Below are positions 22,266 to 33,916 of a stretch of DNA of 64,000 bases, one piece after another. Position 1 is the first letter of the stretch, and each line of letters begins with the position of its first letter. Below the pieces are notes generated by a model. It was not told where the DNA came from. It worked only from the letters and a program-made list of their open reading frames with translations, and did not search any database. This DNA is from Triplophysa rosa (lineage: Eukaryota > Chordata > Actinopteri > Cypriniformes > Nemacheilidae). Location of the stretch: assembly GCF_024868665.1 (NCBI RefSeq), contig NC_079902.1:13482550-13546549 (forward strand), read 5' to 3'. Both the position numbers and the translations under genes were made by a program.

Positions 22266-25200
22266 CACACACTTCAATATAGGAACCAAATATCTTTCCT
22301 TAAAACCACATCAACAGAGGAACTGATGTTATAATGATATGTTTCTACATTATCTTTTATGCCTCGTTAAAATTTAAATGTTGTTAATAATGATGGAGTC
22401 TTCAGGCCTTGACAGAAGAAATATTCTGAATGTTCTGCATTGTATTACTTTCACTAGACACTAATATTATATCTGACAATTTTACTGAAACTTCTTCCTA
22501 TAAACGTCGTATTGTTGCTGAACTCATAAATAGCCACAATGATGAAGTAATTTTGTAACTTCCTTAAATGTGTCTTGTTGTGAGATTGTCTGGCTTCATA
22601 ATGTTTTCATTTCAACAAAACTCATACCTAGGGGCTGAAAACAATGCAGACAATTGGAAAAAGTGTAGTTGAATGAGTACAACAAACAAATTACTTTTAT
22701 AAACTAGGAAGCTATTAAAATAAATGTATAACTATGTACAATATAAAAGTCTTAGGAATGGCTTTATGTCACGTAAAATAATGTATTGTCATGTGATCAA
22801 ATGATGGAATGTATGTAATCCTGTTGAAGATTTAGTAGGTTCCCAAAGCATGTCAATATTGGACTCCGATAGATAGACTTTCAACTGACATGAAAGTAAA
22901 ATTATCTTATTAAAACACTAATAAAAATTGGGTTTTACTGTTATATGTGAATGATGGAGCTCCAGGGTTCCATTGTTTACCATATATCTCATTTATAGTG
23001 TACACCTTATATTGCGGCGCACTACTCATTTTCTTTCTCTGGAAGAAAATATGCTTTGAAACAGAAAACCAAAATCACATTGTTCGGCATCCCATAAATA
23101 ATGTATGCTGAATTGTTTACTGTTTATGATCAAGAATGCACACACATTTATTTGTTTGCAATATTTACAGGAAGAAATAAAACAAAACAAGGCCTTTTAG
23201 GTCTAATAACATCCACTGTTCCAATTTTATTAAGCTTAATTCATTTGTTTATTTTATTTTATGTAGTTTATTTGCCTGTTACATTTTCTCTCTCGTTCTT
23301 CCAACAGCGATGTTCCATATAAACTTTGAAAACATTGAAACGTGACTTTGTATAATACATTTCATATTATTGCTCCCTTAAGATGAATGGCTTCCTTGTT
23401 TTCTTCATTCTTTCTTCAGGCGCTCCATCTTACAAATGAAATGCTGAGATCATCTCTCCCAAATGTGTCTACGTCAATCGTCTATCTATGTCACACGTCT
23501 ATCTACGTCACACAAAACAATCTATTCGGATACAGGATATACTCTATATCCTCTAAGGACCAAAAGTAGAATACTTGCAGAAGATCTGAAGCTTTAAACA
23601 GAGAATGGCTGACCCAAGGGAGCATCATTACAGCATAAGAGAAAAAAAATCAGACCATTCCTTACACCATCACCCAGGATCTCTTTTGATATGTCTTCTT
23701 TTTCAATGTTCCTCCTGATCTCTGAAGAGCTGAAAAACGGGAACACATTACAACACAATGCTCATAAACAGCTCAGACAACAATGATGTCTTGAGATGTC
23801 TGCAGGTATACTCGAGTGCGTTTTTGTTCCATATTGGGGTGTGAAATGTGAAAGAGGGCTTTTTTTGTATATTTCTAAATTTGTTCATTTGTTTTTTATG
23901 TCAAACTAAAATAAGTCAATAAAGCTAAAGTGCCATGTAGATTGCAGAACACTTGCATGTTTCTTTCATTTCATCTTGACTTGTTGTGACTGATGAGTCG
24001 ATTCAGTTTGTTTATTTGACTACATGCTGAACATTTTAACTAAATGTAATTTTAAGATTTTGAACAATACATCTGTGTACTGTACTTTGTTTTCTGTCAG
24101 AGTTTTTGTGCTTTGGCAGCATATAAAGAGGAAATGTTTTGAAGACAATAATTCTTTGAGAAAAGTGCTTACATGAAAGCGTGCAAACCTTATTTCCTGT
24201 CAGTAGCCACTGTGGTTACTCTGATGTGTCATATAACCCAAAATGTGCAAGATGTCTAAATGCAGCATCGTTGTCTTTATATAGATAGCAAAATTATAAA
24301 CAGCTTATATTTCAGGTAACTGTTTGCTAGGCTGCTATTTATCTAATGTACAACGTATCAGACTATTTGATTTGCAAGACATGTTTTTAAATCACATGTC
24401 GTTGAAGGAATTATTGATGAGGATCAACAATGGCTGTATTATAGATTACAGTGTTGTCTAAGAGATTCTTTCACTACTATTACTGTTTTTGCACCAACAG
24501 TAGCCATTCTGTGAGTTATTTCTCTGACTTCTTTTCATTAAAATATCATTGATACTTTTTGTCCCTGGTGGAAAGTATGATAAAGTTACTTGGGAATGGA
24601 ATGCATGGGAAATTAAATTCATGTGTTTTGTGTCTTTATGTAGTACTGCCACTGCAAGATAGCAAAGTTTCTTCCCTTACCCATCCTGATCAACAGAAGT
24701 TTAAGGGCATAAAAACACAGCTCATAGTTTTGAATGCAGATGCAGTTCTGCACTGAAGAGAGGCTCTGGGACTTAAAAAAAATCTTCTGTATATCTTTTT
24801 GATAGTGAGTAATTGTCTTCATAAGGATGCAAACTATTACGTTCAAGCAATAAGCCACAAGAAGCTGTGATTTACATTGGTTTTATAACAGTTCGCTTTG
24901 TTAGGCACAACGAGAAGTTGAGTTTTACAAAACTTCATCAAATAAAAAGACAAACATTTTACTGAATATTTTATTTCCTGTTCTTTGTAATATACAATAA
25001 TCATCTCTGAGTTCAGCCCTACGGCACAGTAAGAGACAATCCGTGTCAATGTAAAGACTAGGAAGTGAAATTGGTAGTCAATACATCCTTTTATTTGTTA
25101 AATGGCCACATGATCAAGTCTTAAAAAAATCTCACTTTCAGTGTGCTCTCGACACGGAGTTATCAAACCTTGCCGTGTCCTCTCATTTATCTAAGAACAT

Positions 25201-26685
25201 TGATTTCTGTCATCAAATACCCAAAAGAAGTCTCGGACATTTTTATGTTGTTCTGTGGTGTGAACAATTTGTATTCCGAAAGGGTCGGGCACGTGGTGAA
25301 ATTGGTGGGGATGAGTCAATATGCCACTCTCTGTCGAGCACTGTTCTCAGTCTATATGGCAGTGTGTGATAAAGACTTGCATTCATTTTCTACACACCTT
25401 ATTTTACAGCACAACACACTTCAATAACTTTCCACCTTTGGCGGAGGAAGATATACAGAGAAAACTTTCTGGAGTCATTGCAAAACTTCAAATGTCAGGT
25501 GTATTTTTGTATTTAAGTCACTGCCTCTCAAATGTTATTTATTTGACAAAAATGTATGACAGTGAGGAGAAATGAATTAAGAGTCAGGCATATTGGTTTA
25601 TACAAGATCTGGTACATTTTTTGGGTGGAAAGAAAATCAACGAAGAAGTTTGGTTATAGAGCAGACCTTAAAGGGAAGAGGGTGTTGATCCTTAAACACA
25701 CTTCAGATAAGGTCTTTTAAAAGACTGGAAAGCCTCTGATGTGGTCCGGTCTTCATTTTTTCAAAGTTAAGGAATATCATTTCAACATGTCTACAGCAGT
25801 TTCTCTGAGGGAGCCACTGTGTTGGCTTTCATTCTTGTACCAAATCACTCACTTTTGTGCCAAGGTGCCTTTACTCATCTGAGCAGAATGACATCACATA
25901 CCATTAAAATAGCAAATACATTTGTAAGGCGTTGTGGGAAACATGGTACTCATGAATGGGTTTTACAGTGTTCTGTCAGGTAAAGTGTCTTTATCTTATG
26001 TGAACAAATTAGCTTCTTACTTCCGATTTCAGTCCACCATTTGTATTTGTTTGCATTTTATCTGTCTTCCTGTGTGTCTGTGTACTTTGGCTCGTTTTAA
26101 CCTTTTTAACCTATGATGTAAAAAGTATGATGATTTTGCTACATAAACACGTTGGCTTAGAAGAAGCAAACAACTGAAAAATGCATTTGCAAAAAAAGCA
26201 TGGATCTATTAAGCAACGTGACGTAGACGTCGGAATAATGCGTTTAATTTAAAGCCAACAGAAGTGACGTGACACAAACTGCTGCAATAAATCTGATCCA
26301 TTAATGACACCAAGTGGTCGTTGGAATAAACACAGTTAAAAATCATGACATCATCAAGATTTTGACGACCCCTAGTGGACAGATGATAACCAGTCGTTGT
26401 GTAGAAAAATTACCTTGGACTTTATTTAATAGTACAAAATGGGAAACATAAAACACAACTTTAACTATGACTTACCAGTTTGAAAAAGAGGAATTTCCAC
26501 CTTTTCAGTCCAGGGAGGTCCTTTAATACCATTTTATCCTATTTTAAACGATACTAGGTTGCTACATCAAGTGTATTTTAACAAATTTGAAAGGGTGTCA
26601 CATTGAATATGCTATACATAAGTGTTTGATTTAATATGAATTTTCTTTATTCTAAACCTAATACTCATACTTCATGCAAATTCTG
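22266..26685. other. Gene desert, 4.4 kb
   Basis: No gene, RNA gene or complete transposon recognised. A decayed fragment of the foldback family of 2547-2671 lies at about 24848-24912. Several open frames of 60-90 codons lack family resemblance and splice context. Confidence 0.5.
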
Positions 26686-27126
26686 GTTCTATCCAGAGGT
26701 GGGTAGAGTAGCCAAAATCTTTACTCAAGTAAAAGTACAAGTAACTAGAGAAATTGTTACTCAAGTAAAAGTAAAAGTCACTATTTTAAAAACTACTTGA
26801 GTAAAAGTAATGCAATGAAAAAACTACTCAAGTAGCTAGTTACTTAGTTACTTTGTATCTGATTATATAGGCCTACTACATAAAATTAATATTAACGCCA
26901 ATATTTTAATATTACATTTTAATCAATATTTTTAAGTATCATAAGCAGATATCTCTGCAATATACTAGAGAGACTAAAGAATAGACAAACACAGAAGAGA
27001 CAAGCATTTCTGTAAATTTCATCTAGTCCTGATGTCAATGTAGTTTACACAACTTATTTAGAATAATAGACCATGTCAAACTAAAGCATGAACTAAACTC
27101 AGAGCATTTCCTAAGATGATCTAGAA

Positions 27127-28219
27127 CAGGGGTCACAAACTAGCGGACTCCGGTCCGAATGCGGACCGCGAGATGCGTCCGTCCGGACCTCAAAGCCTTT
27201 TGACATAATAAATAAATGAACGCCTAACATTATTTTCTAATGCAATCAAATTTATAGCAGGCACATCAAGGTCCGCTCAGTAGCAGTTTGGGTCCTACGG
27301 CGACACGGACAGTTAACATATGCGCACTGTCGCTACGTTCTTCAGACGTCGTTGAGTGAAGAGAGCCGAGACAGACTCGCTGCACAGCGCGCAGACAGAT
27401 GTAACTCTTAGTGACTGAAAAACAATGTCCTTTTCAAAAGTTAGAAAAGTTGACGCCGAAAACCATGTTTTCCGAGATGAATGGCTCGAGAGATTTGCAT
27501 TTATTCTTCCTGCATCGAGATGCACGAGACCGGTTTGTCTCATTTGCTCGGAGTCTGTTGCGGTTGTCAACATTGGAAACCTTAAATGGCATTATGAAAT
27601 TAGACAGAGACACTTTGAAGAAACCCGCAGCAGTCCGAGGTAAGGACACGGAAAATATATGAGCTCAAAGCCCAGTAGGAGCGATCTAATCGGGTCCTCC
27701 CTCACTCACTTACCGCCCAACAACCAGATATATGAATGTTCACTAAGAATTCAGCGGATTTTAGGAAAACATAAAAAGCCTTTTACTGATGGGAAAAGAG
27801 TGCATGGAGGCTTCTGTGAAACACTTTTAAAAGGAAAATAAAAGACATGAACTAAAAGAAAATATGACACAAACCCCCCTTTCAGCTGCAACGGCCACCA
27901 GAAGAGCTGAAACGTTATCAGAGGATGTTCAGTCACAACTTGATGCTGCTATTTGTTCATCTCAGTTCAGCAGAAAACAACACTTTAGTTTTCTTTTAAA
28001 GTTGTTAATGTTGAAATGAATGTATGTTCAGTGCAGGTTTAGGGATTAGGGCATTTTGCACATTTTCCTTCATTATATTGTTGTCAGACATTGTTATGCC
28101 ATCGTATAGCTATAAAAAAAACATCTATTCATATTTTTAGGTATTTCATTGTCCGGACCTCGGCTGGTAAGGATGGTTCATTAACTGGACCTCAAGCAAT
28201 TTTAGTTGAAGACTCCTGA
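27127..28219 (+). mobile_element. hAT element nested inside the 26694 hAT
   Basis: Starts CAGGGGTCACAAACTA and ends GACTCCTG, with ccggacctc blocks near each end. The 8-bp duplication ATCTAGAA is perfect at 27119-27126 and 28220-28227. It carries a short 5' portion of a transposase gene. Confidence 0.9.
27425..27841 (+). pseudogene. Partial hAT transposase (GTF2IRD2/ZBED5-like)
   Basis: From 27425 the frame reads KVRKVDAENHVFRDEWLERF then PVCLICSESVAVVNIGNLKWHYEIRQRHFEE. That is the N-terminal C2-H-type finger (C-x2-C...H-x5-H) seen in Charlie-type hAT proteins and their domesticated relatives GTF2IRD2 and ZBED5. After a frame change at about 27643 it resumes near 27663-27840 with ILGKHKKPFTDGK, a hallmark of the same group. 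The remaining several hundred residues including the catalytic core are absent. This is a deleted transposon gene. Confidence 0.75.
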
Positions 28220-29019
28220 TCTAGAACATCTGCAGTGCTCTCTTAAATGAAATACACATTTTTGAACAAAGCTCATGTTTTCTCGTGTTGTGTCACGTGT
28301 GTGTTGTGAAACGCTCTTACTTGTAAACAAACAGTAAACAGTGAACCACACGCCCATCAACAAGTTTTCTTCCTTCTGTTCTTCAAATGTATATTTCTGC
28401 AAGCCCACGTCTCTGTGTCTGACAGGTAACGCGCATGTTGCGGTGTCTGACGAACAGGTCGCGCGGGTGCGCGCATATGGCGGGCATTTATCATTGCTGG
28501 CAAACAATATGACACATTTGCAGTTTTGATTGGATAGATATATATATTAATATCCACTTCATCCAACGCTCTTTGTGTTCTGCGTGTTCTTAAGTTTCGC
28601 GCTACGAGGAGTGAGTAATCCTGCTTCAGATGATTCAGATAGTGCTGCGAACTGAACAAATCATTTGAACTGATTCATTAGCCTATTCAAATAGTTTTGC
28701 CCATTGTTCAATTAATGCTTTCAAAAGAATCGACTCAAAAGAATCGATCACTCGGGAATGCCCGTAAAAAGAGACGACAACCTTGAAATAAACAACGCGT
28801 TTTAAAAAGCATATTTTAAAATGAAGGAACTAAGGAACGTCACGCAATGTAAGTTATGAAACGAAGTAAAAGTACAAATTTTCTATTAGAAATTTACTCA
28901 AGTAAGAGTAAAAGTACACACTTTTAATTTTACTTAAAAAGTACATATTTTCCAAAATGTTACTCAAGTAAAAGTAACGAAGTAAATGTAGCGCGTTACT
29001 ACCCACCTCTGGTTCTATC

Positions 29020-30942
29020 TAGATTCTAGAATATTAAAAACATTAGGTATATTGGATGGTCTCCTGTTATTGCTGTTAATTAGATTAAATTTGTCCAGAT
29101 AATTAGATAAATAAAATATGTAAACACACACACAAACATAGACGAAGGGAAAGACGTTTAGTGCCTGTTTTGCTTTTCAGTTTGGTTTTCAATGGAGTGT
29201 TGATATACAAATACCGTGATAACATGTCATTGCTGGAAAATCTCTTATTGTGCAACGGAACCTATTATTTATTATTAATATCATCCTAATGACATTTGTC
29301 TTACTTCTCTTTCTGGGTTTTATGGGGAAAACCCAAATGCAATAGTGAATGCCCAATCCTAGATGGCCAGCTTTATTTGGGATACTGCTAATGTTTTAAT
29401 TATGGGATACACTAATGTTTTACCGCAGCATGCACTGTTCTGTCTGGCCTGTCCTCTTGCAGTTTTGCAATATAGCTCTTTGAAAAGACTTTGATAACGA
29501 ATAATGGCACAAGAATGTTGCTCAAGATATTCTGTGACTCTTTACGGTAGAAAAAGAAGATTTTCTTTCTATGTTTCATGTAATAATATAATAAGTGTGT
29601 CCAAATTTACAGTATAAACCTGTGTGACATACAAACACACATTTGACAGATATTTACAGACAGTCCCTCTAATTGTAAAGGTTACTGCACATTGGTTTTA
29701 GTGGTAAGCGATGATGCAGCGGGAATGCCTGTCTGAAATACTGCTTCTGTATTGAGAAGTGAGAATAAAGCCTTGTCACTCTCCTCTTATTATGTCATTG
29801 CTTTACATTTGATACACTTGTGATCTGTGTCTGTGTGTGAGTCATACTGATTTACCAGCTGGACCCGTGGACAAGCCAATATTGTTAATGATCTTTCTGT
29901 CAATCATAGAAACAAAACAGTTTTTCTTCACTTTTTTATCGATTAATAAAAATGGGCTCCCTTGCATGGAAATAAAGGTGTAATAGAAATCACTTAGTCA
30001 GTGTCATCTGAAAGAACTTTGTGCTTGAAAATACAAACCACATGACTTTTTCTGTTTTGTTGACAGCTTGATGTTTCACTTGTCATGTGCATTTCCCAGG
30101 TGGTCTCTGTGTTTCTCACACCACTCACAGGTTTTCTAACATGTGTTACATTTGTCCGTGCAGCAAGAGGCTGACATAGACCTGAACAATTAAGACTTAA
30201 ATCTGTTGGTCAGTGTTTACACTCTTGCCTTGATTTTAAGTTTGGCTTTATATTGTGGTTTTATGCCCTCTTGTGGCTATAATGTGATAGCACAACCTAA
30301 AGTCTAACATAAAACGATGGTTATACATAAGCTTGAGTCATATGTGTGCTTAAATGTTTGCACATACATATTGAGTGATTGGTTTAGCTGTCTTTTTTTA
30401 CTAGTTTAAAGATACAAAACCTGAAAGGAATACTACAGTTCATAGAATTATGACATACAGTACACTGTTAGTATATAGACAGTATCAGTTGCCTACTAAC
30501 AATACCTCTTATCTATTTGAGTTATACAATGCGAACATCAAATGTGAATACATTTAAAAAGGACACTATGTCATAGGACACGTGTTGTCAGCTGTTGAAG
30601 GCGACAGGAGAACTTCCTTTTTGGTAAATGTGGGAAGTCAGTCTTAGTAAATACTCTCTCCCTCCAGTCCTTGCTATTCTGGGTATGCAAGTGTGTGAGA
30701 GCTCAGTTTCACTCAAAATGGCATTGTGGTAGAAACTTTTAAATAGTTTAAAGGGTTTTTAAGGACAAAGGATGCAACAATAACACAACTTGGAATGTCT
30801 AACCCTATTTCATTCTAAATAAATTACTTCCTCATTACCCCCACCATATTGTTCTATTACAGAGATGCGTTTTAAGGCATGTTTTTAAGCATGACAAAAT
30901 CAGCAATTGTCATGAAATGTGAGCATCATCCTCTGCAAGATT
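29020..30942. other. Intergenic, no gene seen
   Basis: 1.9 kb downstream of efcab9 with no recognised gene or repeat. It would contain the efcab9 3' UTR at its right edge. No clear poly(A) signal was assigned. Confidence 0.45.
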
Positions 30943-32288
30943 TTACTCTTTTTCTTGGCTGAGGTTGTACATTTTGGTGAACATCTGGAACTCCTTGTAA
31001 TTCAGGCGCTGTAGAAGATTTAGGATTTTATTTTAGGTTTGGTCACATGACAATCTGAAACAACCTTTCTTAATTGATAAATGTAATTTTAATCCAATTA
31101 AAATCTGAAGACTGATTAAATATCTGTACCTCATCATGAGTGGTGTCAAAATCACTGAAGAGTTTTTCGATCTGGTTACTCTTCAGGTTGAAAAGGAAAC
31201 CTAAAGATTTGAATTCGTTTAGGATGATGGTTCTACTGCAGTCCACATCCAGCAGATTAAATGCAGAATGGGGATGCCTATGGAGGAACCTATTTCCCAC
31301 ATGGTGCTGCATATATACAAAGAGAAATTTTAAAAAAGATATACTGTATATATATATTCAGTTATTATTTGCTTGCAGTCCATTCAAAGCCATCTAACAT
31401 TTTTTTCCATGTCAGTTTCAGGGAATGTTTTTTTTGTGATTAACTAAACAAATATATAGAACAATTTTTAAGAGACTTGTACTCTTCTTGATATTTTAGA
31501 GTACTTTTATGTGTTTGTTTTCCTTATTCACTTTCCTTAATTAAAAAATGCCAGAACAGAGTTAGGACATTCTTCAAAAATTCACATCATGTATTTAATG
31601 GCATAATAAAAAGTCACACTCAACGAGGTTTGGAATGACATGTGAAGGTGAGTAAATGATCACAGTTTTAGTTTAAAGAGAGGAAATTTGGCATTGGGTT
31701 TTTCCTGTAGCTTGTGTCTTTAAACAGGGGGAAGTGGTTTCCCCTGTGGTTACTCTGTGGTTGTAAAGGGGTGTGTGTGTGGAACAGGTTTTTTTTTTAA
31801 TGTGGTCATATTTTGTGTGAGAATCTGTTACCTTACTACTGAGGAGAATGCAGGCTAGTATATAAAACTCATCAAAGCGTATTTCTCCATCCCCATCAGA
31901 ATCCAGCATGTCAAACGTCAGCATTATTTTTGTCTTTTTCAGGTCTGTCACATGCCTCATGAAGCAGAAGAACTGGACGTCTGAGAAAGGGAAAAGAAAA
32001 GCGCAACAATTCACCTGGACATCAAAAATTCCACCACAGCAGCATGTCCTCATTTAAACGTGCACAAAGCTATTCATGAATCGTATTCTTGCGATTGAAG
32101 AAAGGTTAAATATATTAAAGAGGAAATGTACTCTAATACTAGATTCTGTTACCATTTAAAGAGCGTTTGAGATGAACGTCCAGAAGACAGAAATATTCAT
32201 ATATTACTCTAGTATTACTTAGTGAGAAAAGGCAATGATTCGTGTCAAAATCCAAATTGTGGAAAAATACTCCTTTTTTCAATTTCAT
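30943..32288 (-). CDS. efcab9: EF-hand calcium-binding protein 9 (EFCAB9), 4 exons, 175 aa
   Basis: Coding exons on the minus strand are 32288-32153, 31980-31832, 31306-31130 and 31008-30943. All use GT/AG sites and the phases join without a break. The protein starts MKLKKG and aligns end to end, as I recall it, with mammalian EFCAB9 (EYFCLLDVH..., MRHVTDLKKTKI..FDMLD, FNLLDVD, DFDTTHDERLNYKEF). A canonical EF loop lies at residues 72-83 (D72, D74, D76, E78, E83). A last loop at 149-160 keeps D149, D153 and E160 but lacks the usual Gly. Mammalian EFCAB9 is a sperm-tail Ca2+/pH sensor bound to CATSPERZ in the CatSper channel complex. Length is slightly shorter than the human protein (about 197 aa), mainly at the C-terminus. 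No stops or frameshifts were seen. The gene is divergent from il12b. Confidence 0.9.
31560..31680. repeat. Cyprinid repeat fragment in efcab9 intron
   Basis: gaggtttggaatgacatgtgaaggtgagtaaatgat(c/g)aca matches the common family also present at 44790-45398 and 58430-58541. It is a fragment without ends, between coding exons 2 and 3. Confidence 0.55.
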
Positions 32289-32929
32289 TTTCCCCTTTAA
32301 ATTGAAAGACTTAGGACCGCTTCTGTTGTTGACCGCTACAAGACCGTTACGCCGTTGTTACCATAACAACGAACTCTATGCACGGAGGCAGCCGTATTTT
32401 TGCTAAAAATCGGCGAAACTGGTAGCTAGTTTCCGTAAAGTGTGCTAGCTAAATAGGCATTTCTGACGATTATTAGTGCATAAATTAGTTGAATTTTCTT
32501 TAAAATATATTTAACATCTCGTCGATGTTAATGATCAAGTTGCCGAAAGTTTAAATGTGAATGATGAGTAGAGCGTTTGGCTGAACAATCGTTGCGTGAC
32601 GCTTCAACTTTGTGCCTACAGTATAGTGTTTACAATTTTAGCGGTGGACGCAGAAATGCATAGAAAGTATGTAGCCTAATTATGAACAACTTTGATAAAA
32701 GTAATGCAATGTAAAATGTAAATATAAATTGCATCAATAAAGTGAAACATATATACCCATGAATATCTTTTAAATAGTGACAATGCAAACATGAACATTT
32801 TTTAACTTTCGATGTTAATTAGGCTATGTTTAACATTTATTTTGACATTTTATTTATGTACTTTTTACACTTGTTGGCAGGTAAAACTATGTGGTCAATT
32901 AATAATTGAAAACACATAACAGTAGCCTA

Positions 32930-33275
32930 TGTGACCCTGGACAACAAAACCAGTGGGTCAGTTTTTCGAAATTGAGATTTTTACATCATCTGAAAGCTGA
33001 ATAATCAAGCTTTCTATTTGCGGAGATACAACCGTTTAAAACTGTAATCTGAGGGTGCAAAAATACAAATTGCCTTTGAAGTTAATCGGAGACACTGTAG
33101 CAGGCCATTTTCTCACAAAAATAAGGTTTTGATATATTTACGGTATAGGAAATATAGCCTATGATATTTTGGCATAAAAGAAAAATCGATCATTTTGACC
33201 CATACAATGTATTTTTGGCTTTTACTCAAAATGTTCCTATGCTACTTAAGAACGGTTTTGTGATCCAGGGTCACA
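32930..33275. mobile_element. TIR repeat (TGTGACCCTGG family), fuller copy
   Basis: The ends TGTGACCCTGGACAAC and GTGATCCAGGGTCACA are inverted and sit between TA dinucleotides. The interior holds aaattgagattt, catctgaaagctgaat, ttttgatatatttacgg and gacccatacaatg, shared with the interrupted copy at 2440-2957. It is about 346 bp, non-coding, and lies in the efcab9-il12b intergenic region. Confidence 0.75.
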
Positions 33276-33550
33276 TATGAGGCTGAATATTGTCATCAAT
33301 GTTTATTGTGAAATCTCTTATCAACATACTCACATCTGAGGACATTCTGTGCAAAAAATAAATAAAATAATATTTTTGTTATTGCATAGGACATAGGCTA
33401 GGTGATCCAAACATATAGAGAAGAAAAATAGCTTGAAGATGAGTTAGAATGTTTAAGTGGAAGTGAGAGACATAATGATGATGTCTGAGAAAAACTCTAG
33501 TGTAGGTTCTAGTGTTGCTAAGCATGTGGTTCCTCTAACCTGCACTGGGT

Positions 33551-33593
33551 GGACTTTTCCTGGGTGGGGATTTCTTTTCTCCTGACAAGTTAT
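33551..33593 (+). promoter_or_regulatory. Candidate il12b core promoter with two kappaB-like sites
   Basis: GGACTTTTCC at 33551-33560 and GGGGATTTCT at 33567-33576 resemble NF-kB sites. A TATA-like TATAAT lies at 33588-33593, and a splice donor of a non-coding first exon lies at 33668/33669. An Ets-like GGTTCCTC lies just upstream. In mammals IL12B is induced through NF-kB, Ets and C/EBP sites close to the start. The role here is inferred from position and sequence only. Confidence 0.4.
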
Positions 33594-33614
33594 AATGGAC
33601 ACAACAACAAAGCC

Positions 33615-33668
33615 AAGTTAGAATCTGGTTGTGGTGCTTGTTCTTGTTGGATTATCGAACGATCAGAG
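33615..33668 (+). other. il12b: il12b non-coding first exon (approximate start)
   Basis: A strong donor (cagag|gtaagt) at 33668/33669 precedes a strong polypyrimidine/CAG acceptor directly in front of the start codon at 33917. Mammalian IL12B also has a non-coding first exon. The 5' limit is a guess from the TATA-like element. Confidence 0.45.
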
Positions 33669-33916
33669 GTAAGTCTCTAAACCTTTATGACAGTCCAGTT
33701 TATCCAACCTCCAATTGTTTGTTTCATTTCAGAATGACAGTCCTTAAATTTGATAATTAAATAAAATATAAAGTATTTAATTAAATAGTATTCTGCACAT
33801 TAATTGAGTCACCTAAAGGTCACGCATGATTAAATATAACGTGATTTCTTAATTTTGGACATGGGCCTTGTCTGTTAAATGTAAAATCTAAACTGTTTCT
33901 TTTTTTGTACCAACAG

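Larger units (their letters stand above)
26694..29011. mobile_element. hAT element (CAGAGGTGGGTAG ends) with nested hAT
   Basis: The ends CAGAGGTGGGTAG and CTACCCACCTCTG are perfect inverted repeats, each followed by 'actcaagtaaaagta'-rich sub-terminal sequence. The 8-bp duplication GTTCTATC is perfect at 26686-26693 and 29012-29019. Total length is 2318 bp, of which 1093 bp is a later insertion. No transposase of its own was recognised. Related end sequence occurs at about 51120-51222. Confidence 0.92.

Noticed and set aside
25143..25575. Cluster of overlapping frames of 64-94 codons
   Set aside because: Three frames open at once in AT-rich DNA, without acceptor/donor pattern or recognisable protein.
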